Shown here piece after piece: positions 28,301 to 40,300 of a DNA stretch of 64,000 nt. How positions within the stretch are numbered: position 1 is the stretch's first letter; the number at the start of each line of letters is the position of its first letter. This stretch comes from Sipunculus nudus. Taxonomy: Eukaryota; Annelida; Sipuncula; Golfingiida; Sipunculidae. Location of the stretch: assembly GCA_026874595.1 (NCBI GenBank), contig CM049308.1, positions 35,022,027 through 35,086,026 on the forward strand, given 5' to 3'. Under the pieces are notes generated by a model, which worked only from the letters and a program-made list of their open reading frames with translations, searched no databases and was not told the origin of the DNA. The position numbers and the translations under genes were made by a program.

Positions 28301-31300
28301 GAAAATTAAATCAACAGTGCTTACAGGGAAAAAACGTGCCACTGCCAAAGTTGGACAAAATTTAAGGTATTAATTTTTTATTTATGCTAATAACTCGAAA
28401 AATTTGCAAAATTCAGATCTAATTTTGGGCAAACAATTGAATCTTGATTAAATAATATTATATTCCTGAAAAAAAGTCTTCAGCTTCAGCAATTCTCATG
28501 TTAAGTGAGCAAATATATTTCCTGATTTTTAAAAAATTGCATTATATTTGGGCCTATAACTTCAAAATAATACCCAATACTGACTTAATTTTTGGTATGT
28601 GCACAGAAAATGTATGGAAGAATATGAATACTAATTATGATCAAAAACAGATCAGTGGTTTTGATATTAGGCAGACTTGAAGTGTAACAATTGCTTTTTT
28701 ATGGAAAACGTAGGTTTTTCCTTAATATCTCGAAGGAACGAAGTTCTAATGACCAAATTTTCGGTATGGTAGAGGATTTTGGGGACATCTAATGGTGCAG
28801 AATTTTGGATTCATAGGTCCAACGGTTTTAAAACGTGCCCTGTTAACGGACGGACGGCCGGACGGACGGACGGATGACGGACAAAGGACCACGACTATAG
28901 CTCAGATGACTTATAGTCAGCTGAGCTAAAAAGCAGATATGTGTCTATCATAGTTATTTGTTATATCAAAATAACATTACTTTTTCAAACATTCTAATAT
29001 CATGGTTACTGTGGTGTACACAGATTATTATGTTCTGCCTCATTCGTGGCAGCTGTTACTAATCTGTCTATACTGATTGGCCTGTCATTTACTTATGTCA
29101 CTGAAAATTCTGACAATTCAAATAAAACAAGAATTAAAATGAAACAGAGCACTTACAATTTGTAGTTAGAAAAAAAGTTGGTGCCTGCCACTCATTTTCT
29201 AGCCAGTTCAATGTTGCAACTCCTGTCTGTATGATAAAAAAAGTTTAAGAAAATCTTAATTCTACATATTATAACATACTTATATTGTCAGATGTTGGAT
29301 AATCCAATGTCAACCCATCAATGATATATAGCTGTATAATTAAATCATAAAATGATAGTAACTGCTTAAGATGATTTTTGACCTACACTGGATCAAACCG
29401 ACAAGAAGAAATAGAACAGCCCAGACAAAACAGGAATAGAAAAGGTGGAACGACTCAGACAAAACATGAAAAGAAGAGGTGGAACAGCCTAGACAAAAAA
29501 TGAAAGGACGAGGTGGAACAGCCTAGACAAAACAGGAAAGGAAGAGGTGGAACAGCCTAGACAAAAAAGCTGACAAAAGCCCTCAGCTAAAAGAACAGTG
29601 TTTAGAGGTGGTAACAGTGAAAAGTACTAAATATCTGTTCTCACATGGATGTATATCTGTACATGTCTCAGTTATAAATTTAAAATGGAGAGGTATGTAC
29701 CATGACTCATAACAATCCATCAAATGCTTCCTGAAAATAAGCTTCTAAGTTTTATTCTATTGTGAGCTCTGTGACCTTGAAAAGCAGGTCAAGGTCACCC
29801 ATCTTCGAACTTGACCGAGATTTTGTTGATATGCATCTTTACCAAAGAAAAATTACTATTGTGAATCCTTTTAGAGATATCCTGCTCACAAGGCCACAAT
29901 TGAAAAATCCAAGAAAAATTCATTAAAAATCAGAAATAGCAGGTGGCGCCCCCAAACTTGTGCAGCAGTTACAGACCATCAGCTCCTATGATCATAGTAA
30001 GTATTGTAAAAATCCACCCAATGGTTCCTGAGAAATAAGCTTCTAAATGTTTTTTCTATAATCAGCTCTGTGACCTTGAAAAGCAGGTCAAGGTCACCCA
30101 TCTTCGAACTTGACCTAGATTTTGTCAATATACATCTTCACCGAAAAATAAAATTCCTACGGTAAAACCTTTTAGAGATATCCCGCTCACAGGCCCAAAG
30201 TTGAAAAATCCGATAAAAATTCATTAAAAATCAGAAATTGTAGGTGGCGCCACCAAACTTGTTTAGCAGGTACAGATTATCAGTCCAAATAATCATAGTA
30301 AGTTTTGTGAAAATCCACCCAATGGTTCCTGAGAAATAAGCTTCTAAATGTTTTTTCTATAATCAGCTCTGTGACCTTGAAAAGCAGGTCAAGGTCACCC
30401 ATCTTCTAACTTGACCCAGATTTTGTCAATATACATCTTCACAGAAAAAATAAAATTCCTACGGTGAAACCTTTTAGAGATATCCTGCTCACAAGCCCAA
30501 AGTTGAAAAATCCGATAAAAATTCATTAAAAATCAGAAATTGTAGGTGGCGCCACCAAACTTGTATAGCAGGTACAGATTATCAGTCTGAATAATCATAG
30601 TAAGTTTTGTGAAAATCCACCCAATGGTTCCTGAGAAATAAGCTTCTAAATGTTTTTTCTATAATCAGCTCTGTGACCTTGAAAAGCAGGTCAAGGTCAC
30701 CCATCTTCTAACTTGACCGAGATTTTGTCGATATACATCTTTACCAAGGAAATAAAATGCTGACGGTGAATCCTATTCAAGATATCCCGCTCACAAGGTA
30801 AAAGTTAACGGACGCCGGACGGACGGACGGACGGATAGCTTGGGTGACGACAATAGCCCATCAGCCTAAGGGCTGAGGGCTAAAAAGGAAAGGAAGAGGT
30901 GGAACAACCTAGACAAAACAGGAAAGGAAGAGGTGGAACAGCCTAGACAAAAAAGGAAAGGAAGAGGTGGAACAGCCTAGACAAAAAAGGAAAGGAAGAG
31001 GTGGAACAGCCTAGACAAAACAGGAAAGGAAGAGGTGGAACAGCTTAGACAAAAAAGGAAAGGAAGAGGTGGAACAACCTAGACAAAAAGGAAAGGAAGA
31101 GGTGGAACAGCCTAGACAAAAAAGGAAAGGAAGAGGTGGAACAGCCTAGACAAAACGGGAAAGGAAGAGGTGGAACAGCTTAGACAAAAAGGGAAAGGAA
31201 GAGGTGGAACAGCCTAGACAAAAAAGGAAAGGAAGAGGTGGAACAGCCTAGACAAAAAAGGAACGGAAGAGGTGGAACAGCCTAGACAAAAAAGGAAAGG

Positions 31301-34300
31301 AAGAGGTGGAACAGCCTAGACATATATATATAAAAACACCATACCTTGTTTAGACCTGATTCCATCAATGTAAATATAATTCCTATGTGTCCATATTTGT
31401 AGGCAAAAACAACATCCTGATATTGAATCTGCAAATGAATATGAATGTACTGTTAAAAAGGACAGATGTGTGATTGCAACTATTACTCATACTGCCTGCA
31501 CCATTTGGCTCTTGCAACTACAATTCAAAACCAAGGGTTTAAGGTAGAAACAGACATGGTTAATGGTACAACACTTAAAACTAGAACAACAGGAGAATAC
31601 AATTTCACACCAGGGTCACATCTACATCACAACAGGTAAAAGACATCAGCTAAAAATCTAAATTACAAGATGTGACAGGCACCAGCCTAAAATCTACATT
31701 ACAGCCAGTAAAAAACACCTGCCTTAAATCCACATTACGATGACCAGCACAAAGCCCTAATCTAGAATCTCAAGGGATGAAGTACAGAGTACTTTAGTAG
31801 GGAAACAACACACCAGAGGACTCTTCATATCAGCAGCTGCCTTAAACTTGTTAACAGGAACATCAATTGCTCTCCAAGGCTGAGCCTCACTGCCCAGATG
31901 CAAGTACACACGACTCTTGGTCCAAACCAGGAATTCCTCATAATGACTCTGCAAAATATGTAAAAGTCTTCATAAAAAGACAAAGAAAAGTAAATTTTTA
32001 AGTTTATTTCAATTTAGATTTTCAGATTATCAATTATCAATTTGGAATATTCACTACAAAGACTGGTCACAGGGCCAGCCATAACAGCCAATTCAAGCAT
32101 CAAGGTTTGCAAATTCACTGCAGGTTATTTGGACAAAGTGCAGTTCAAAGTTTCAGCTTATTATAAAGGTTTCATGAACAAAGCTGTCTTCAGCAGCAAT
32201 CAAGCTATGGAGCAGGACATGTCTGCTGGTCCAGAACTGCAATAGTCCAGTATGGAACTGTGCAAACAACTTCTAGATCTGTTAGGAAACTAGATTGTAG
32301 TCAACTCTAGTGGTGCCTATCCACAAGTCTCTACGACTTAGTTGACTGTTGGGTATAAAAGGCAATTATGAACACACATATTGAAATAATCCACCATCTC
32401 TTGCAATATCAGAATGAGACAGTTTCAGGTGACATACAACATATGGAAGAATAGATGACGTGGAGCTCAAGTGAGTTATTTTACTCATGGCATCAGTCTT
32501 GAAATTCATCAGAAGGGAACATCAAAAGGTTGTCCATCACCAGTGCATTAGGATTCCCAAAATGTCTTGCCCCAAAGAGTGGCTTATTTTTGTTTGATGT
32601 AGAGCCATTTTGGTTAATGTACAGTTCCTCTGAGAAAAACAAAAACCAAGGCAAGGAAATTAGCTCTTTTAAAATTGATGGCATGGAAATGTGGACAAGG
32701 TCCATGACTCTTTTGGTAGCTTCCATGATGGTTTTAACATGTAAGTGACCAGTGCAGCACAAGCAGTGCTAGTTCGGCAAATATGTTCATTGTCCTCGCT
32801 GACATGCAGCCACTTGAGCACCCATCACATGGGTGAGATGCTTCATTTGCTGCATTTCAAAGAAAGTCCCTCTTTCCCAAAGGTGATCACCACACCTGAC
32901 TTCTACCTCAACTGAATCAACAAAAACATTCATTAACCATTCTTTGTGGTCAACCTTACCATGTTCCTCTTACCATGGAGATCCTTACCGATCCTTAGAT
33001 GATCTTTACTAGACTAGTTGGCAATCAATCATGGATCTACTGTATTCAACTACCAACTCATGATTTTGATTATGCAAATGATGCTTCTATCTAACTGGGC
33101 TTCCTCTATCTTGAAACTGTCATCTTTCCCTACATGATCCAGTAGTCTGCAATTTCACAAGATATTAACCAGTATTCAAGGGTATATTCATACTGGCTTA
33201 GTATCAGTGCCCAGGGTCTGTTAACATTTTCTAAATGCTGACAGACCCTGGGTGCTGATACTAATTGGACACTCACTCTACTATCTTGACTCACATATCA
33301 AAAGATAGCCAATGTTCTGAAGATGAAATGGATATCCCAGTACTGTTCCATCAGATACAATAACCTACAGCCACTGAAACATAATTTTTTTCCTCTCTAC
33401 TGTAGCCCTCTCTATAAGATAGTTGTTATGTGACTCTGATATAGTAGGCAAGTATGTAAGCAATATGTAAGAAAACAGGACAGATCCCAGGAATGAACAC
33501 AAAGTAGACAGCAGGAGGTGGTGACATTAGTAGGATGGCATAAACCTACCTTCTTGCCTCGGCAAACCACAACAAAACAGGATATGTTCCATGTATTCAA
33601 CCCCTGATACCTTGAGATGCCTTCAATCTTGTATGACTTTTCTTATCCTGACAACAGGGGGACAGCATTCGAAGGTTCTGTGCATGTTCCTTGGCAGTTG
33701 TTCCACTGACCACAATATGAACGAGGTAAATGCCCAGTCCTTGTAGATCAAATTAATTTGTTCCGAAGCCTGTTGAAAGTGAACCAATGTGGAGCTAAAT
33801 CAGAACAGAGGTCACTTGAGCAATGGATGCTACTTGCAGAAAAATGCAGGTATGAGCTTGATACAGCTATATGCATCAATGAAGTGGTTCTTGAAGATAT
33901 AGCCACCACTCAGCTTATACATATAAGAGCATCTGCTAGTGGAATGGGGTTGTATCATCACACAGTTGCCATTTTTTTCCACACCCATGTAACTCAGGTT
34001 TTGCTGTTCTTGAAGAAGAGTCAACAGACTGCATTTCAGATAGATCCAACCTTTTCTGTTTCTGACTGGACTACTGCAGTGCTAGGGAAAGAGACATGTC
34101 TTACACCATGGCTTGAGTGATGATGAAGACAGGTTTGCAGTGATCATGAGCAGTGTAATATCAAATTGAGCCTTTGAACTGCACTTTGTCCAAGTATACT
34201 GCAGAGAATTTGCAAACTCTGATGCTGAAATTGGCTGTTTGGGCTGAACCTACAACCAGTCTTTGCAGTGAACATTCCCATGTATAGCATGTTATACACT

Positions 34301-37300
34301 GTGAAAAAATTAAGTTGCAATTACAATGTTGATTTTGTTTTTAAATTGTCTCAAAAACTTCCTTGTAAGATATGATGCTCTGGTTGTTTAGAGTTAACAT
34401 AATACTGTTGTATATCAGGGGCAGATTTTAAGGAACTGCTTGCCTACCCCACTACACCACTTTTCAACCTTAAAAAATACTTAGGGTATTGAACAATACA
34501 TCCTCAACAACAAAAAAGTGCTAGATTTAGCTTCATGTGTTGCTGTCTTCCCTACTTATGCTGGTGAGAATCTGTATAAAATTTACTGGCATTCCCAGGA
34601 AACTGTTCACCTGAGTCAGGGTGAATAGGATGGGGGACCTAATGTATAATCCTTTATCTGCCCCTGTATACTGTGTATGATGTAACTTACTGAAACGTTC
34701 CAGATTCTGCTGCACCAGTCCCTGCCTGCCACACCAAGGATGGTTCCATGAATGGCTTCTGAAAACATAATATGTAATATAAACAGTTCAATGCAGGTGT
34801 AATCTTCAAACCATGAGGAATTTTATGAGGGTGTAGCGATTTAATTTTTTGAAATTATAAATGTAGCATAAAAAGAATCAATGATTAAAACAAAGAACTC
34901 TTATATGATATAAGACATTGGGACTTTCTGAAATCTCTGAAATCCCTTCATTTGGATCACTGGTATGAGAAAAGAACTGCTTTTAAAGGGCACTGGTGTG
35001 GGTAAAAAGAAATAAGGGCATAATCAGATCAATCATATCTTCTGGTTGATGAACAGAAAAATTCTCCAGACTCCTTTCTTGCTATACAGAATATTCAATA
35101 AAATAACAACTTTGTTAACATTTCTGGTTTACAAATGTTACTATACTAACACTGTCTGTATGAAGGAAAATTATAACAAGTTTGTTATGTACTACTGATA
35201 AAAAGCTACTGAAATGTTGAGCTGAAGCAATATAGTAATTATACATTTTGTAATCAACCTGCTTCCTGTAATATCAGTATGCCAGTAACATATGTGACTT
35301 TATGATCACCTGTAAGTTCTTCCGTCCTGTTTAATGTGTAATCTATGCTGTAAAGTCTGCTGTCATCAGTCAGGAGTCTCAGACCACTGGAAGATATCAC
35401 CAACGACTGAACAGCTGAAGACTAAAATCACACAGATAGAGCCATTAAACATAGGAAATCAAGTCACACTGAGAATGCCAGGAATGTTACATTTTTCTTG
35501 TAAATTAAAAAAAAAAATGCCATCAAGCCAAAGACATGGACTAGTCTGAGTGATACCGGTAGTATCATACACACTTATTTCAAAGCACAAAATTCCCACA
35601 GTGAATACAAGTCAACCATTTTTTTTACCATTTAACACACTGACACATAAGCCTTGATAAGGTACATGACACATTAAGAATCAAGCCCAGTTTCATCTGC
35701 CAAATTACACATCATCTTCAGATGAGTCTGGCCTGTGATCATGTCACATGCTGGACACACAACCTTAAGACAAGTTTTGTGTTAGCTTGACCTTTATAAA
35801 TCCCAGTGCAACAAAAGTGACCAAATGTTATTGGTCATATGTAATAACAAAAATGACAAGAAGTACTGGTCAAAGGTAATTAATCTCAGCAAAAAGTTTA
35901 ATCCCCAATCATATAAGACAACATTTAGTGGAACACTTTCAATAATACTATTTTGTAAAAAATATTACCTGTAAGATTTCTGGAAAAGGAATCTCTTCTG
36001 TTGTCTTGAATCCATCTTGAGTCATCCACAACTTGTCACTAATAAAAAACAAGGTGCAGTTCATGGTTTCCTTACTGATGAAATACTATGCCATTTAACA
36101 TTATTGCACTGACTCAATCTGTATGACTGCTGCATACCATTAATATTGCATCTGTTAGCTTGTTTATGTGAGTATATGTATGCTTATTCAGTTATTGTAT
36201 ATTATACATATATTCTCAGATGGAGTGAAACATTCTTGAAATGGTTTATATTAAACCAATTAAGGTATTTTGTTCTATATAGAACACAGTTGGCCATCTT
36301 CACTGTTATTATCCTGTTTAACAGAAGCATGTCACAGTGGACAACCAGCTTGGTCAACTGTCAATCATCCAGTCCATCAAGCATGGTTTACCAATATTCA
36401 ACATGGTTGTGTATAATTACTTAATGAGAAATTTCTACACTGACCTAATCTTTACAAACCCTTTAAAATTAGAAATAGGGTAAATACGTAACGTCTGCAG
36501 CCAAAAGTGTGAAATGTAAATTCAGGAATGTTTCAACTGTTTTTGAATGACCATAACTAATACCAGCTTTAATTTTTGCAAGAAATCATATTTATTTCTA
36601 TGTGGTGATTTTTTTGGATATTCTTTTTATTCTTTCCACAGCCATGTTAATGCATCAAGGCCAGACACTGTATCTAACAAAGATTAATAGGAGAGCAAAA
36701 CAGGCCACAACAATTATTGGTAACTTGATTAATACAATGAAGAAAGAGAGTCCCTACTGGAAGAGAGTAATGCCAATGGGAAAACATGTAACAAAGTAAT
36801 TTGTCCCCTTTATGGTGAAGATGTATAAACCTCTGAATTGTAAAGTAGTACCATTATGACCATCTTACATAAGAGAGCATATATTCATTTTTGACAACAC
36901 CTCATGGCCTTCAATTAAGTATGCTGTCACTTAAGATAAACAAGAACAATCATTAGATATGTTTGTGTGCTTTCTAACAATACCTAACACATGAAAAAAA
37001 AATCTGCAGTAACCCCCTGCATGTTTGTTAAATTTTTAATCACATGAATATAAGCATGCCTTGCACAACTTGTACATGACCAGGAAATGACTTGTTACCA
37101 TAGAGATGGATTTTCACTTTGATTTGTGAATTCACATGTATTCTTCTGTGTTAATTCATCACTCATAGCCTAATGTTGAGATTACTGGTTGTTTACCATG
37201 ATACTGATGCAATAGGATGGATAGCTGTTGGAGTGCATTTCCTCTTATGACCTGTGCCATGACTCAAGTAGGCTTACCTGTCCAATATAAATGCCTACTG

Positions 37301-40300
37301 AGTCATGTATTCACAGCTACTCCAAAAGTGGTGAATATTTTTTGCGGCAACTAGCTACCCAGAGAGTGCTTTCAAGTTCACTGTGACAGAGATATGTTAA
37401 GTTGCATATGTTCAATTTTTACTGGAGTAACATTCCATTTATATAGCCTTTACAGGTAATGAAGAAACAAGGTGTGGGTTTAATTCTTAGATATATAAAC
37501 ATTAATTAAGGTTGAACACTTCTTACAATACAAAATTGGTAAAAAGTGCTAATTTACAACTTGGAAAATATTTGTAACTCAATCTGTTGGACAAAAACTC
37601 AAAAGAGAATAAACATTTAACTCATCAAAGAAATTTGTTACATTAACCAACCGACTGAGCAGGACAGCTGTGGATGGTATGCAAGGTACCTACAAATGAA
37701 GATAGAAAGTAGAATCGTTTTGAGTGCTTATGAGGGGGCCTGCTGTTTTTTCTTCATGTGGTATGGGTCTGTAAACAACTTGGAATGGTGAACTAGGCTC
37801 ATGAATCAAATGACAAAATTTCCTATTTGAAAGCTGTTCATAATCTAACATCACAAAAATTATCTTTAAATTATATTGGATCACCATAGTTCTTTTAATA
37901 ACCCAAGTTATTGGCCTACACTGTTCATGATGTACCAGTGAATGGTTTTTATAAAAGCCTTCACTAAAAGTGTAAAACATTGTTAAAAAAATGTAGATTC
38001 AGAGAATAAAGAGGCTGAAAACCAGCAACACTTTCATTGAATGAGCTTGGAGAATCTACTTTGAACCCAAAATATTCAGAAATGGCAGTAGTGGCTATGT
38101 CAGTTGACAGAACACATAAAAATCTGCAGTGCTTAACATGTTTGCCTTTTAAGTTTTTCTAACTCATACTTACTCTGACTAGCCTGATAACATCATCTGA
38201 ACTAACAGTTCCCTGAAACAGATAATTCCAAAAATATTACATCACATTAATTATAATTTCCATGTAGGGGTACCAGCAAATTCTAAATGAAATATGGAAC
38301 TAAAAAGTGTCCAATCTAGTGCAGATTTTAAAAAAATCTTACACCATAGGGTAATGCAGTAATGGACAAGAAATGGATGAAGTTCTATGTCATATGTGAA
38401 ATCGCGAGCAAAGGTGAGGGTATCATTTATTAAGCAGTTAGTGACATCCTTCATGGTGAAGACGACATAGTTAGGTACAATTCTGATAACAGGTAATAAT
38501 GAAAATCAGAATGATAAGGATAAGTTGACTTTGTTTCATAGCACCTGGATCTTGGTGTCTTGATCTCAGAAAAAAAGCATGAATTTGCTGATGTGCAATA
38601 CTACAAGTTTTATACATAAAAAAAACAAAAAAAAAATCAATTGATCCGCATGCTGTAGACAAGCCTAAAAAAGAGAACTCAGGTAAAATGTTGATCTTGA
38701 AAAAACAAATTTCCCAAAATATTGGTCAAGATGATACAACCAAGGGTAAATTGGTGAGATCCAAATCAAATAAATAAATCTCTGAATGCAAACCACTCAG
38801 ACTAACAAGCAAATGTTGATCAAAGACTATTGTCCCTTGAACCATAGAGAAAAGGTAAAGGGTACAGCACCTCAAAAATTTTTTCACCCCTGATGTGGCA
38901 GGTTGAGTGAAATATAAAAGCATTTTGAGTTAGATGTGCAAACCCATGCAAACAGGGTCACAGATTTGGATGTTCAAATATTAGTGAAGCAAAAAGCCAC
39001 TCTGATAGGGCACTTAATTAGCTTTGGACAGATTTCGTAAAACTATGGTCTGTGTTTCAATGTATTTTTATTAATTTAACTTATAATAACACAATTTGAT
39101 AAAAGCAAAACATAATGGACCAATACCAGTAAACCATATACCGATAACAGAAAAGTGAACTGACTAGGTTAGACTTCTGATATATGTTTAGAGTGTTACT
39201 GGAAGATCACAAGACAGATGGCATAAGACACAAACTTGCCTACCACATGCTTTTGGTTTTCCTCAAGACTTGGATACTGGACTGGGATTGTCACATACGT
39301 GTCTCTGAAATGCAATCACGAATCTGAAAATCAGTATATATGCTTAAATCAATTTTGTAATGTCATACAGTGCAAATCTCCACTAAAGCTAAGAACTTCA
39401 GTCCTTGTATTAATGGAAAAAGCCACTGTTCAGTTAGTATAGAAGTTCTCCAAAACAAGCAAACTGAAATTCTTCTTGGTCTCCACATAACCTCAGGTTT
39501 CTACACTGGTTTGACCAGAGGTGAAAATGGGATTACCATTACAGAACTAGATGTAAAGCAAACATGGCTTCCCAGAGGTACTATGGTGTAACACATGAAA
39601 AAAACATTAATTCATCAAGTTGACCAATCATACATAAAATGGATCCATTCTAGATGAAAGTTCACATTGGGTTCAAATATGAAAATACAGATTTGTTACA
39701 ATGTCTAAACATATTTTTATTCAGGTGTCTAATGTTAAGTCCTTGGAGATTGTACATGAGGCTTACTTGATGAAGCAGTCATACAGGCTAACATGCCGAC
39801 CCATGATCACATACTCTGGTAAGAAATGGCCGTCTGTCTCCAACAGAAATTCCCACCACCTAAAAAGGTTAAAAAACAGAATTGTTTCCAAGGTTAATTA
39901 TGGCCAAATACAAATTGAAAAAAGAGGTCATCTATATCGTATATTATGCTTCAGGGTGGCCCCACCCTTAGGCAAATTTATAGAAGGGCCAACAAACATA
40001 CTTGGCTGTTACTTTTAACCCCCATGAAGGGGATGGTACAATATTGTAATTCAGGGGGTCTCATGGCTCTTGCCAATCAGAAGCTGTCCAATAGCGTCCC
40101 CACGTGCTGGACAGTCCTTTGTGGTCAGTCAGATCCATCTCAGCCGATCTTAAACACACACAGATTTTGGACAATAGAAAACCAATCGAAGATTCTTCTT
40201 GTTTGAGGTCCATTGATACGTTGCCAAGCTACCTGGTTACCTGGTCACGCATACAGCCTTCACCAAAGTCGGGCAGGATCTCTAACAAGGTTTGAGTATT

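Larger units (their letters stand above)
34759..39243. other. Introns 10-14, no feature
   Basis: Apart from exons 14, 13, 12 and 11, this is unique AT-rich sequence. The open frames here (for example 36,146-36,424, 37,690-37,980) have no recognisable domains and overlap no splice pattern. Confidence 0.5.
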
